A stretch of 64,000 nucleotides of DNA from Coptis chinensis (Eukaryota > Streptophyta > Magnoliopsida > Ranunculales > Ranunculaceae), in the NCBI GenBank assembly GCA_015680905.1, contig CM027377.1:54457501-54521500 (forward strand), given 5' to 3'. Positions 45,066-58,112 of the stretch are shown here, one piece after another (the stretch's first letter is position 1; each line of letters opens with the position of its first letter). Position numbers and translations under genes: made by a program. The notes below the pieces were generated by a model. That model saw only the letters and a program-made list of their open reading frames with translations. It was not told where the DNA came from and did not search any database.

Positions 45066-46215
45066 TGATAAGAAAACTAAATTAGATGTGAAAATAGTAG
45101 TTCTAACATGCTAAAATAATTCTAATCAAGTTATAATAAATACTCTAAAAAATCATGTGATAAAGAGGAGTAATCGTGTTCTCCACTCTTGCTTGCACGT
45201 ACTTGTAACGAATCTAGACTAAACAACTATTAACTAATTGAGAGAGTAATATGATTATGAAAATAGTATAAATAAGTGAGATAACATTATATATAATGAT
45301 GATAAAAGGATATAGAGAGGGGTAATCCACCACACAATTCGATTGATCATTAGTTTAGCCATCGAATTGATTTTTTGATCCCTAGTGAAGGCCAAGTCGT
45401 CTCGGATCAATGTTATACTAGCATAAGAGTTTAGCTCCACCACAAATCTCTTTGCTAGGGACTCTAAACTCTAGTTTATCATTATGAGTTCTATCTCTAG
45501 AAACTCACAACAAAGAACTTGAAGTGCATGATATAAAACAATGCCTATTCTAATTAGATATCATCCTCACGTGGCTTCATAAACCCCTTCTAATGGAGGG
45601 TTAGCCTTGTGTCATCGGAATCATTATACTAAAGCAATAAAAGGAAGACATAATAAAGTAGAGACAAGAATTGAATTGAAGAACTAAAGCTTTTTATTGA
45701 AGGTTTTAATGGAGGCTACAATTATACTATTCTAACCCTATACTAAACTACAACTACACTAAACTAGCTAATTAGAGACTAAAGGGAGGAAGGAAAGAAT
45801 AAGTTTAGCCTTCTTTATATAGGAGAGGGTTAGGGTTACATTTTCGTGCATGTGCAAAAAAGGGGGACTTTGGGCCTATAATGTGAGCCCAAAGTCCATT
45901 AGGTTAAGTTTAAAAAGGCCATAGTTGTTGGAAATTACTTCAGTGCTCTTTTCGTCCACTTTTACAACTCTGATTGGGGCAAGGCCGGGTTCATTAGAAA
46001 GCTTATTTCGAGCTTGTCGTTTAAACATAGAACTCTTCTAGCAATCATCTTGACTCGTTTTCCATACAATATGGCGTCTTTAAGCACATAAACAGCTTCA
46101 AGACTTGAAATACACAAAAACACGTAAACATTACTAACTTTTATTTATTATAAATATAATTGGCCTAAATGTAATACTAATAAGGGGTTTAAATTACAAT
46201 TTTGGGTTCTTATGA
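45066..46215 (-). repeat. E6 3' LTR
   Basis: 1150 bases; in element sense begins TCATAAGAACCC, a C-to-G change of the usual TGATAAG start, and ends TTTCTTATCA. Confidence 0.8.
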
Positions 46216-46331
46216 CACCACCCCCAAACAACATTTTGCTTGTCCTCAAGTAAAGATGAAAAATAAAAACAGATAAGTGGCTAAAAATGTGGTCCTAACT
46301 AATCTTGTTTTGCAAAGTGCGATTGCATTGA

Positions 46332-47406
46332 TGATAAGAGCCCAAAACTGTAGTTTTAACCCCTTAACAATCATACTTTTAGACCAATTATGTGAGTAAT
46401 AATTAAGAGTTAATACTGATTACATGTTTTTATGCATTTCAGGCTTCAAAGTCTATTATGTGCAGAAATGTGCCACTTTAGCGAGATAAAGGAGCAAAGG
46501 TCGGTTGCTAAGGAGTTCTGTGAATAAAGGCCAAGATTCAAGGAGACAAAGCCTTTGTAAAGCCCGGTCAAAAACTAAAAAGTCAACACGGCGGCGAAAC
46601 AATTGATTAAGTCGTAGCAGAACTTCCGAAGGCCGTATCTTTGGACTCAGACCTCAGAATTGGGAGTATCTTATGTCAAAACGATCGGCTCGGAAAGAGC
46701 TTTCTAATGGTTTAAGCCTTGGCCCAATCAGAGGAGCAGAAGTGGAAGAAACATCTATCAAAGCCAACTGCAGCTGAAGAGCCTATTTTAGACTAAAGAA
46801 ATTGGGTTTTGGGCCCGATTTTCCGGCCCAAAACATGGCTCCAAGCCAATGCACGATTTTTGGATCTGAAAGTATAAAAACAAAAGCTTGACTTTTTATT
46901 GGTAGGCAGTTAGGTTAGGAAGCTAATGTTAATGGAGTTTAGGGTTAGAAAAAGATAGATCTAGATTAGTTAATTACTTAGTTTTCATTCCATTAATTAG
47001 TTTCATTCTTTGTTTTAGATTAGTTATTTAAATCATTGAATATCATTCATTAGATAAATAAAATAGTTGTTATTCATTCAATCATATCTTGTTCTTATTG
47101 TTCTATTAGATTTATAAAGTTAATTACTTATTCCATAATGACATGTTCTTATTATTGTTCTTGTGTTGGGAATGGTAGTATAGAAATTTCACATCAAATC
47201 ATTACTCTCACCATTGTTCCTTTTGGTTTGATTAGTTGAATTCAATTTAAGTCTAGACAGTTAAGAGTGGAACGAATCCTTACTCATTATATTGCATGAT
47301 TATGTTTTGAGAGTAAGAAGAATTGATTTAAACGTAAGAACGGTAATATTACGTATTAGTGTTGTTAACATGAATATTTTGGACTTTATTATTTTTACGG
47401 TTATCA
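46332..47406 (+). mobile_element. F2 solo LTR inside E6
   Basis: 1075 bases, starts TGATAAGAGCCC, ends ACGGTTATCA, with a perfect duplication ATTGA at 46327-46331 and 47407-47411. TATAAAAAC lies near 46870. Sequence on either side rejoins the conserved E6 UTR. Confidence 0.92.
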
Positions 47407-48737
47407 ATTGACCATATGCAATAAGGCCTTAAACCACTAGGAATTCCCTAGTGGACCTTGTGAGAGTTTTCTAGAGAAGATACTCACAAACTTTATTTAT
47501 ACTACAACGACTAAATAATAAAAGTAATTGTTTCCTAATTTATCTCAGATATCTATACATCTCAATAGCATTTAAACAAGGTTCATCAATCTAACTCCTA
47601 AATTAATACATGTATAATAATCAAATCATCTTAAGATAAACAACTATATAATGAACTATGCTATGAAATACAATGGCAGGTCCATTTCTAAAACTTTTGG
47701 GTAGCGTGCCTAAGTAGGTTCTCACAAGGAATATGTCAAGACACATAACACTCTGATTTTTCCACTCAAATTTACTAACTCCAGTGTGCAGTGGGCACAC
47801 ATTTCCTCACAATCTCAATGACAATCCATGGAAGCCGAGGTCAATCAAACACATCTACCACTTATTATCACACTAACCTATTTCTAATAGAGCTAGAGGT
47901 CTTTATTAGGTGATACAGGGTGTAGGTGTTGGTTAAAGAAGGAAGGAAATGGATATTCAAAAAGAAAAGTCTGAGATAATAGGGTCTTCAAAATATGTAA
48001 CTAGAAAAAATCTAGTTCTTACTTTGCTTCTACACTTAGTTTTCCTCTTTAGCCTTTTTGTTTTGGCTTTTAACTCCTCTGATTCTATTTTTTGGAGTTC
48101 TAACTTTTTATTTTATTTTATTTTCTTTGGATGGAAATTTTCTTTTATTTTTCTTATTTGAAGCAACTAACTAATTTTTGTTTACACAAGTTTTTCTTTT
48201 CTCTTTTCTTCACTCATCCTATTTCTCAGACTTATCATGATAGGTAGGCTGATTTTATTTTTTATTTTGTTTTATTGGGTAAAAAATTTGTGATTGTGAA
48301 AAGGCTAATAAAAAGGCTCAGTGGGGCGACTAGCGGATAATTACTTATAAATATGAATTGTTAGCTATATCGATCCAAAGAAGGGCCTAAATTCTCGCTT
48401 AGGATTTAGTATGGGGATCAACCAGGTGGATGTGTGATTTCTCTACTCTGATTTTACTTCTCCCTTGTGTCATTACTTAGATATTTCACTCTTATGAGGC
48501 TTTTAGACTAGATGCTCACATGATATATATTAAGTACTCAAAGTTAGGTCTCAGAAAAATATTGCTAAGTATAATCAAAGATGCTCATGCAAGATGTTCA
48601 TGAAAAAATGCAATGACTATTACCTACATATTAATCTAAGTTTCAAAAATTAAATCCTAATTCAAGTACTATATGAGGTTTCTAGACTAATATCATCATA
48701 GAGAAGGGAACAATACCATTATTACTAAGTGCATAGT

Positions 48738-50351
48738 TGATAAGCACCCAAAACTGTAATACTAAATCCTGTAGAGACATAATATTTTGGTTAATTATGT
48801 GTTTAATAATCATGAAATAATTATATTTTCATACTTTTGCAGGTTTTTGTAGTTAATGTGAATATGATGATAAAACCTGTATCAAAGTACGGGAATATTA
48901 TGCATACTCGAAGTCTTCCCACTCAGCCCAGTGCAGCCCAACAAAACCTGATTAGAGTCGAAGATTCCAAAAGGACAAAACCAGTGCAGAATGGGATCAC
49001 GTGTAAAGAAGCAACAAACTTCCGAAGCTCACATCTTTCAAACCTGGACTCTGATTTTGGCAAGTGAACTGCCAGAACGACCATGGCAATAAGTTCTACG
49101 CAAAGATAGAAAGTTGTAAAAATGCCAAAATCAGGGCCGCCACTGAACACAGCACGTGGACTCTGTGGGCCCACAAGAAATAATGAGTTATCATGCATAG
49201 ACAAGTGGCAAGTGATGGACATTTTTGTGACACCTTGCAAGAAAAGACAAAACAAGAAATTAAATGCATGATTTGATGTTTGAAAAGAAAAGAAAGACAA
49301 ACTTTGTGAAAAAAAGTTTGGAAGTTTTATAAAAGGAAAATACAAACTCATAAATAAGGGAAGCCTTCACGTGAGATTCCCATGGGATATATATTTGAAT
49401 GTTGGAGAAAGGACGGGGTCATCCTTGCATTTCCATTTTAGTGTTTACATTTCATACGTAGTATTTTCCTTTCACTTTGAAGCTTTTATATTAGGTACAA
49501 GAAGTATTAACTTCTAATAAAATCTATTTCTTCAAGTTAGATTCCAGTTCTTCTTTTCACTTTTCAGTTCATACATGCAAGATATAATATCAATCTGAGG
49601 ACCATAAGCTAAAACCTTCCCAAGGGGAAAGTTAATGATGCTCATGTGAGGATCAGGCTGCAATTTAGTATTCCAGAATCACTACTTAGAAAAACAGGTT
49701 TAGATTATACATCCGGTCCTAAAATGACTGAGTCTGACCAAGTTTGGAGTGCTGATACTCCAGACCAGTCTTGCACGAGAACCAGTTAACACTAGGTCAA
49801 GTCTGGTGCAAAACCCTATGGTGGCCGTTAGCCCTCTGGTTTGTCTAGCAGATGTAAAATCAAACCAGGAGCTGAAGTAATATTCTAGAGATGGAATGTT
49901 AATTCAACTCCTCATGTTAGTGAGATGAACTCAGAGATGAGTACATCTCACTAGGAATCGATACTCAACGCCGTTTCGGGTTTGACTATGAACTCTAGAC
50001 AGATTAGAGCAGTAGTGATAAGGTACTCTAAACTTTTGTAACTGACCTTGCTTGATTATGATTGACCTTCAGCCTGTATCTCTCTCTATTTAGTTTACTT
50101 AGAAATCGATTATGCAATTTTACATTAACTTGCAGTCCAAGTTTTAATTGAGCAACATAAGAAATAAACTAAAATCCTACTCACTAATCCCTTAAAGCTA
50201 TAAATCCAGTTGTAAACCTTGCCTAGCCCTAAGGTTTGAATGATCCCTTACTCGATCTATGCTACCAACCCACGTGAGTAAGGTAACTTGACTAATCGGA
50301 CGTTTATAGATTTTGGACTCAAAAGGACAAACCCTAAATAACTGTTTATCA
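48738..50351 (+). repeat. E4 5' LTR
   Basis: 1614 bases, TGATAAGCACCC to CTGTTTATCA. TATATATTTG near 49386-49395 is the likely promoter. GGAGTGCTGATACTCC lies at 49745-49760, followed by a decayed GTCTTGCACGAGAA at 49768-49781. Confidence 0.9.
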
Positions 50352-50353
50352 AA

Positions 50354-50370
50354 TGGCGCTGCTACCCGCC
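50354..50370 (+). other. E4 primer binding site
   Basis: TGGCGCTGCTACCCGCC two bases after the LTR, the tRNA-Asp-type site with one change in its first eight bases. Confidence 0.6.
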
Positions 50371-51683
50371 TAAGGACTTCAGACATTTAACATAACAATT
50401 GGAATATATCACTGGACAACCCCCCCTTTCCTACCCCCTCCTCTTTTCAAATTTTCATTTATTTTGCAATTCTAACGTTTCTCTTAACTGCTCGTACCAA
50501 CTTTTAATTTTTTGCTTATAGGAACCTGTGAACCAGATCGAAATTATCATCCTTAGGACATTCTAAGAACACTGTAAGAAGTTGAAGCACTGTATTTCTA
50601 TCATAGTCTCAGACGAGACTTTCCAGGGTTGTGCGGGAGACTACACTGGAGTATTAGCCCTCCACTTTTTAGGCCCAAGTCACTTCCCCTTCTCAGTGCT
50701 ATTTTGGACTCTCTGGACATGTTTATATAACTTCCAGTACATGCATGAGTTCAACTTGTTTAAGGAGTTAATTCGATCGTTTAATTCTAATAGGTGGAAT
50801 TGCGGGAAGCTCCAGGTTTTGCATTCTTCATCTTCTCCTTAAACTTTGTCGAGGAAATTATTTGGATGATTGCTATAACCTGTTTTACATCGCATATTTG
50901 TATGTTGGCATGATAACTCTTTGCATGTATAGAATTTTTCTTGAGTATGTGTGGTTCGTTATTGCATATTGCCGTTAATACGGTTAATATGATTCGAATA
51001 TACTTGGATGTCTGCGTGATTTCAACCCGCCTGCTTAGATTATTTTTTTATGTGTATATTACATCCATTCATATATGCGGCATTACTTTGCATGAGTTCG
51101 TTCTCGATATTCCTATGGCTCGCATCTAGTTGCACGTGTAGGGTATATTTGATGTATGCGTAGCTGTATATTATTGCATACGTAGGACATGTTTCTATTC
51201 ACATATGAGTAATATAGAGTTGCATGTGTAACCTTCCTGTGTAAAACTAGCATGTGATAATTGCATGATTAGTCATCTATTTTGGCATCTCTCATCTTTA
51301 CTTTCATGTTTCGTAATCACATGTTTAGGCTACATATACGGTTGCGCGAATATATTACATGTGTTTCCCCTTTCTCCATAATACATTAATTATGTAAACT
51401 TAATAATCACATAATATACCATCATCAATCATCATCCTATTCTATCAGTGTCTAGCAAACTTGAAAGAATGAGGTTACCTAATTAAAGAACGTGCTAGCA
51501 CAGACAACCTCTATCAATTCTCTTAGGTGACCTGGCTGCTGGAATATTCACACGTTATCTTAGCTTACTTGCTCCAGTTAGCAACAGCTCAGGAGGACGT
51601 AGTTCGCCTCCCTCTTTCTATAATTACAAATCCTCATGTCATAATTTGTTCCTTATAAGCCTTGAATTAAAATTTGTGTTTGC
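50371..51683 (+). other. E4 leader
   Basis: 1.3 kb, alignable with the leaders of E1 and E2. GTCTCAGACGAGAC lies at 50606-50619 and a GGAGT...CTCC hairpin at 50648-50663. It contains the leader ORF below and no other supported gene. Confidence 0.6.
50947..51129 (+). CDS. E4 leader ORF, 60 residues
   Basis: Starts MCGSLLHIAVNTV, ends FVLDIPMARI, same length, start and stop as the E1 ORF. The middle is hydrophobic (LLRLFFYVYITS). It may be an upstream ORF acting on gag translation. The frame alone does not prove it is translated. Confidence 0.35.
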   Translation: MCGSLLHIAVNTVNMIRIYLDVCVISTRLLRLFFYVYITSIHICGITLHEFVLDIPMARI

Positions 51684-53165
51684 ATGAGACTACGGTCTGG
51701 TAATAATAAGGAATTAGAACATACATATCGTCATCGGAAATACGATAAACAACTGCATAAGTTATCCCCTAGACATAGTTCTTCCTCTGTAAACCAACCT
51801 CATCAAGTATCTCAGTTGCCATTGCCTCCCATAGTTATGGCCCAAGAAAATCCCACAGTAGAGAAACCCCTTCCGAACTTCTATACTGCCTTACAGGAAG
51901 GACCTGCTTCCTGTATTAAACTCGATGAGATTGCAGGTGATTTTCGCATTTCGCCAAACATTTTCAGTTTGTTACATGTTTACCATTGTCTAGACCATGA
52001 AAAACCGTACAATCACCTTCGTCGGATTCAGCAAGGGGCCACCACTTTCCCCCACCCGACCGTTACTAATGAACAAGTCTTGCTTAGGTTGTTTCCCATT
52101 CACTTTAGCTGATAAAGCTTCAGTTTGGCTCGCGGGTGAAACACCGCAATCCCTTGACACATGGGCTAAGCTCGTGCAAGCATTCATGATAAAGTTCTAT
52201 ACTAAGAAGAAAACTACAGAGATGCTTCAGAAGATTCAATTTTTTCGCCAGCATCCCCATGAATCCTTTACGGAAGCATGGAGCAGATTTACTAATTTGC
52301 TTGTCGAATGTCCCCATCATCAACTCAACACCGTTGTCTTAGTCTGGTCATTCTTTAATGGTTTATCTGACCATCAAAAGGAAACACTAGATATCATGAA
52401 CGGCGGCTGTTTCATGGACAAAGGTGCTATTGAAGCAGACACTTTTATCGAGAAACAGGCTTCACGAAACACCCATTGGGGTAACACTGATTCTTCCAGA
52501 TATTCTAAAAACATTCTTACCAAAGTTATGACTATGTTCGAGGTCAAAACCGATATGGAATTAAAAACTATGATCGAGTCCCTAACCAAAAAGGTCGATG
52601 CTCTTTCTGTTAAAGTGAATGATAAAAAACCCAAACAAGTTATAACTGCCAACGCTTCCCCATATCTTCTTTGCTTAAGTCCTGAGCACTCTGATTCTTA
52701 TTATCCTTTGGCATACGAGTGCCCTCCCTAACCATCTGAAGAGGCTTGTCCTTTCAACATCCCTAATACACCTTGGCAACAACATCCGATTTTGGCTTGT
52801 GTACCCCTGCCCAACAGCCAGCTCCTCCGGGTTTTAACAACCGTCCTGTACGGCCATCCACGAACTACAATTCCTACCATCAAGGGAATCCTAAGCAATT
52901 GCCGCAAGGGCAAAGTCAGTTTCCCAACACCACTAATATAGGGTACCAAAACAACTGCAGCCTTATTCCCACTAATCCAGGTTATGGCTACCAAAATCAA
53001 CCTGTAAACAATAACCGTGAACTTGTTCCTGCAGCTCCACTGGGACAATCCATTGCCGATAAAACAGCTGAAACTTTACTGACTTACATGAATCAACAGT
53101 CTCAAATCCTAGCATCTATCCAATAGTCTCTTTAGCTGTTAGCATATGATATAAGTCAAAAGGGC
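51684..53165 (+). pseudogene. gag: E4 gag
   Basis: Starts MRLRSGNNKELEHTYR at 51684. Two long frames joined by one frameshift near 52095 cover most of it: VEKPLPNFYTALQEGP, SPNIFSLLHVYHCLDHEKPY, then FMIKFYTKKKTTEMLQKIQF, SFTEAWSRFTNLLVECPHHQ and CFMDKGAIEADTFIEKQA. The knuckle is Y-LL-C-LSPE-H-SDSY-Y, with first and last Cys lost. A Gln/Asn-rich region (52773-53126) and two stops (SIQ*SL*LL) precede the protease. It is the best-preserved F1 gag in the window. Confidence 0.85.
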
Positions 53166-54589
53166 ATGTTTCCTGGCCAAGCCGTTCCCAACCCTAAGCC
53201 CACAAACACTGCTTTTGAACTCACCAATGCACCAGGATCTAGTAATCATAGCCAGGGTGAGGTGAACGCCATCACCACCTTTCGTTCTGGCCGAACCGTC
53301 GACAATCACATATGTATGCCAGACATTCAATTGATGGAAGCTGCGGCTGATGTCCTTCCATCTCCTACCTCGCAACCTATAGCGATCGAAGTTGTTCCTT
53401 CCAAATCTGCAACCACGTCCCTAGGGAAAGACACCACTGATCCATTTGTGCGATTCCGCCCAAAAGCTCTGTTCCCTACCCATTTGGTAAAGAACAAACC
53501 TAACGAACATTTCGATGAGATCCAAGAAACCTTCAAAAATTTGACCATAAACCTACCTTTTCTCGATGCACTTAAACATTTGCCCAAGCGTGCCAAGTTT
53601 TTGAAGGACATGTGCACCACTAAACGACGAACGAATGTGCCTCAACAAGCGTTTCTCATTAAGCAGTTTCCGTTCATTACTACTACCAATGGTATGGTTA
53701 AATACAAAGACCCAGGTCGACTAACTATGCCATGCATGTTGGGTGACAAGTATACCGCTACCACTCTTTTAGACCTAGGCGCGAGTGTTAACTTACTTCC
53801 CTACTACTTATTCAAGCAGTTAGGTCTTCATGAATTAAAACCTACTAGCATGACCCTACAAGTCACGGATCGCTCCATTAAGTATCCAAAGGGCATAGTA
53901 GAAAACGTTCTAGTCAAGGTCCAAGATTTTTACTACCCAGTTAATTTTGTCATTCTAGATACTGAAGTTGCCTGTGACTCCATTCCTATCATTTTAGGAC
54001 GTCCATTTCCTGCAATTGCTAATGTTCTCATCAATTGTCGGGATGGTTCAATGACAATGTCTTTCGAGAACCTTTCTGTAGAAGTCAATGTGTTCAACTT
54101 AATGAAACAACTTCCCGATCCTAACATTGAGGGTGAGATTAGCATGGTTGATAGTCTAGCATAGGAATATTTCAGAAACTCTTTTCCTGCAGACGAGGTA
54201 CACTAATTTCTTTCTTTTGATAATCTTGAGTTTGATGATGACTCGTACATTAAGGATATCCACGCATTATTAGAGTCAGTACTACTATTTGACTCTACTA
54301 CTGCATTACCAACCGATTCAGAAGAACCTGACTCGCTCTTTTCCATTGAAGAGGTGGTCCCTCATGAATCCTTGATCCCCAATCCCCCAACTCCAAATTT
54401 AAAACCTTTACCCTCTGATTTGAAGTACGTGCATCTCGATCCCGATGGTAGTCACCCTATAATAATTTCTTCCTACTTAACTGTCAACGAAGAAACGCGT
54501 TTGATTCATGTCATTCGTGAACACCGCTCCGCTATCGGTTGGTCCTTAGATGATATCAATTGAATACACCCTAGTGTATGCACACAGAG
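53166..54589 (+). pseudogene. pol: E4 protease and start of reverse transcriptase
   Basis: Open from 53166 to 54164. It contains the PFLDALKHLPKRAKFLKDM linker, protease LLDLGASVNLLPYY and ILGRPFPAIAN. After stops at 54162 and 54205 the frame continues with LIPNPPTPNLKPLPSDLKYV and the RT entry block EHRSAIGWSLDDI. It ends at 54589 before any RT catalytic motif. It is otherwise in one frame from gag linker to end. Confidence 0.85.
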
Positions 54590-57164
54590 CCCAGCTTAAT
54601 AGAGTGATCAAACCATCTAGTTGGGATTAACTCGAGTCTTGGGGATCTGACTTTAAATGACCCACCTTTTTACAGCTTTTCAAAAATTTAGTCCAAAAAA
54701 ATTAATGTCTTTAATTTCACATTTGTATATTCTTTCCACCATCCGATCCCTTTGCTCTCGTAAAATTCTTTTTGATTCATTTTGCTATTCGTACACATTT
54801 GCTTTCAGGTTGGCACCCTCTATTCCTTTTTAGAGCTCATTCGTGTATACAACTTATGCCATCTACACACTTCAAGGCGTTCATCTATCACCTTGTATGT
54901 CTTTCACCCTTGGATATTAGCAGATGATATACCGTTGGATTGGGTTTTTTGAGCCGATCATTTCGGTAGCTCATTGGTCCAAATCGGACAGGTAATGAAG
55001 CGGGAATCTACATTTTACAGTTTTCGAGATACAAAGGACATTGTGTAGGATATAGAATGCTGTGACTGGTAGAGATACACAATACAGAAACTGTCATCAA
55101 CCAGGAGAAGGATCTTCTTGGCATAACGATGAGTCATGCACGGATTCTAACTAGGCACATCCCTAGTGTCCGTATAGATACTTTTATGTTAACTGTTGCA
55201 CTTATTATTTGTAATAACTGTTAGTTTTATTATCTTAGTAGTATAAATGCATGTTTAAAATTTTCTTATGCGGAATTTGGTATATGAGTAGAAGGTAATA
55301 CAAATACAACATGCCAAAAAATTTCGTATTTTTGCATTATATATGTTTTTCAAATATAAATACAAAAACCCAAAAATTTCATGGTAGAATAATTAGATAG
55401 CTTACTATTTAGATACACCATGTATTTCTTGTTCTATATCCGACAACCCATGCTCCAAACTTGTTTGGAGGTGGTATATTTTCATCATGAAGAACAGAGT
55501 ACTGGTGTGCTACCATTTTTGTTCATGTTCCTATTGTAATCTATTTCCTTAATTCTTCATACTTTGAGGACAAAACATATTTCTGTTTGGGGGTGGTATA
55601 GTAACATTTTGTAAAAACTAGCATTTCTTATATTAGGTATATTTCTTTCTTTCTTAAAATATTTTCGAAAAGACCAAAAATAGTTTTTATGTTTAGTACT
55701 AAAAGTCTTGATTCCTTTTTCTATGATGAATACATGGTCTAGAAGTCTCATTATAGCAATAGAGTAAAGATTCATTCTTCAAACTTAGACTAATATACAT
55801 ACAATAGTTTATGCATCTTTTCATGAATGGCATGCATCATCATTTGATTGTATATAGTAGTAAGTTTACAAGACCAAGGTTAGAACAGTTAATTTCCATA
55901 TCCTGTAAGAATCTAGCCAAAAGCCTCATCTGTATGTTTATTGAGTGATGACACAAAGGATGCCTAGATAGAAAGACCACACGTCTACTTGCTTGATCAC
56001 CATGCCATATCCTAAAAGAGAATTTAGGCCCTTTTTGGATCGATATAGCCAAATAAACGTTAAAAACCCAAAAAATATATTTTTCCTCTAGTTACCCCTT
56101 TTTGAGCCTTCAAAAATTTCTAAAAGGTTTTTTGTTCTTCACCATCAATCCTTAACCCACGCCGTTACTACACACAATAAAATGCCTACCCAACTGACGA
56201 GTTGAGAATTGGATGAATGGTAAAAAGAGAAGAGAAGACCTTGTACAAAAATAGAACAATTAGTTGCTTCAAAAAGAAAGAAAAGAAAAGATTCAAAAAT
56301 CGAAATCTCCCAAAAGTTCAAAATCAAATGGAGTCAATTTCAAAAGGAACAAAAGCAAAGTTATAACTCCCAAAAATAAAAATCATGTGGAGTCACAAAG
56401 CCAAAGGGATAAAGAATGAATCACAAAGTCGGAAGCAAAGAACAAAACGAGGTTCTTCTCTAGTTACAAATATCCTGAAGACCCAATTTCTCAACTTATC
56501 AGAGTTTGTTTTCTCTTCCTTTTTATTTCTAAACCACTACCTTGACCCTGTAACTCCTAATAAAATACCTTTAGCTCGACTAGGAATAGGATTGTGTGAT
56601 GGTAAGTGGATATTGTGATCAATCGACCTCGGTTTCTTTGGACATCATTCATGTATGTGAGGAATATAAGTGCCCTCTGCACTTGAGAAAACAAAAATTG
56701 TGTAAATCTATTAGAGAGTTATGATTGCAACACATCCCTGTGTGAACCCACCTTAAGGACACTCTCCAAAAGTTTTGGAAACGACTCTGCTTTTGCATTT
56801 CGCTGCTCATGTTTTGCACGTTTATCTTTAGATGATTAAATTACCGTGTATATGTTCTGAGTTCAAAGGAGCTTTTCCTTATTCCCCCGCTAATGAGATG
56901 TATAGATCTATGAGAATAAACAAGGAAATAAGACCATTTGTACTAGATAGAGAAAATTCTTGAGTACCTTCTATGGAAAAGTCTCATGGGGTAAGCTAGT
57001 CCACTAGGGAATTCTTAGTGGTTTAAGGCCTTGTTGCATATGGTCAATGCAATCACACTCTGCCAAGCAAAACGAGACTAGTATAATAAATCACACATTT
57101 GTGATCTTAGTTTTTTCTCTCTCATTTTTTCTTAAGGACAAGAAAAATGTTGTTTAGGGGTAGT
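54590..57164 (+). other. E5 3' internal region and polypurine tract
   Basis: 2.6 kb without a credible gene. The first 100 bases resemble E1 25085-25000 (minus). From about 55550 it aligns with the 3' UTRs of E1, E2, E3 and E6: a TTTGAGGACA then TTTGGGGGTGGT block near 55562-55595, the tatatcgatcc block (inverse strand) near 56040, and a purine tract TTTAGGGGTAGT at 57153-57164 before the LTR. Confidence 0.65.
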
Positions 57165-58112
57165 TGATCAGTCCCCAAATGTGCATTTTATTACATTTAC
57201 AATGCTTCAAATATGCTATTCTTATACTTAATGAACATACAACTTATATCTTTTGCTACCTTTTGTAGGATACAAGCCATTTAGGATGTATACTCCTAAA
57301 ACATACATTTTAGCGCGAAAAGGATTGCTATTGACGCTACTTGGGAAGATTCCAACTTAGGAGAAAAATTGCCAAAAAGTCAAGGTCAAAGTTAACGGTC
57401 AACAGTTAGGGACTCAAAAACAAAAGACGGAAGATCATGTCCTTAACCCACAAGACCAAAGATTATGTCCTCAACTTAAAAGTTGGCATCATTAGCAAGC
57501 TTGTTCAAGAAGATACCAAAACCCTAATGAGGTGTCTTATTTCTAAAGGATGAGGGCAAAGTTGTAATATGTAAATGGTGAAGTATATAAACCAAAGTGA
57601 GAGGAGAGAGAACTTTACCCTATAATTAATCTTTGGTCATTAGGAGTAGATTAACATGTTTTAAATTACTAGTTTAATTGTTATTTCCATATTTTCCATT
57701 TTCATTACTTAAAGCTTGAAGCTTGTTTGAATCTTATTGTTTTTCTTCCATTCAAGTTGTGTTATCTTGATTTCCATAACAATAGTTCTTCAAAATATAT
57801 TTTATTTCATTCATTCACCCAACTAAAGTGGTTATACTCATTTGAATAAATCAAATGAGTATAACTTGCTAATCAAGTTACCTTGTTCATATCATGTTCT
57901 TTATACTTTTCATTATCAAACAACTCTTATTTCAATGTTTTCAACATCAAAACAACAATAGCTAGTTCTAAACTTCATTATTCATCAAAAACAAACCCAA
58001 AAATAATAAAGGAATCAAGAAAAAGGCGGGGTTTTCTCCATCACCATTCTTCCCACTTAGATTTAAGATGAACAACAAAAACCCTAACTCAAACCACGAT
58101 CAACCAACGTCA
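57165..58112 (+). repeat. E5 3' LTR
   Basis: 948 bases, TGATCAGTCCCC to CCAACGTCA. TATATAAA lies at 57584-57591. It is directly followed by codons of the split reverse-transcriptase gene (LGGAV), which fixes its right end. Confidence 0.9.

Larger units (their letters stand above)
45066..48737 (-). mobile_element. E6: 3' LTR and 3' UTR of an F2-related element nested in E5
   Basis: LTR 45066-46215, polypurine tract 46216-46230, then 3' UTR up to E4. The UTR aligns with E2 9429-10895, including the ctatatcgatccaaag block at 48364-48379. No genes remain; E4 cuts it at 48738, and its other end is lost in the deletion at 54589. Confidence 0.8.
48738..54589 (+). mobile_element. E4: 5' part of an Athila element (LTR to early RT)
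   Basis: Complete 5' LTR, primer site, leader, gag, protease and the start of RT, then a sharp end at 54589 where the sequence becomes E5. The LTR is closest to that of E1. It is inserted in the E6 UTR. The missing half was removed together with the rest of E6 and part of E5. Confidence 0.88.
40614..58112 (+). mobile_element. E5: Athila relative inserted in the reverse-transcriptase gene
   Basis: The 5' LTR (40614-41354) has lost its first 185 or so bases; the 3' LTR (57165-58112) is complete. Between are a primer site, leader, broken gag, unassigned internal DNA and a 3' UTR. E6 and E4 sit inside it, and no pol of its own remains. In a 245-base LTR stretch I count about nine differences. 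The left boundary is a deletion junction, so no target duplication can be seen. Confidence 0.85.

Noticed and set aside
48923..49351. 142-residue open frame in E4 LTR
   Set aside because: Antisense within the LTR and matching the frame at 36184-36717 only because the LTRs are related.
55840..56327. Short minus-strand frames in the E5 3' region
   Set aside because: They fall in the conserved non-coding UTR and are not open in E1, E2 or E6.
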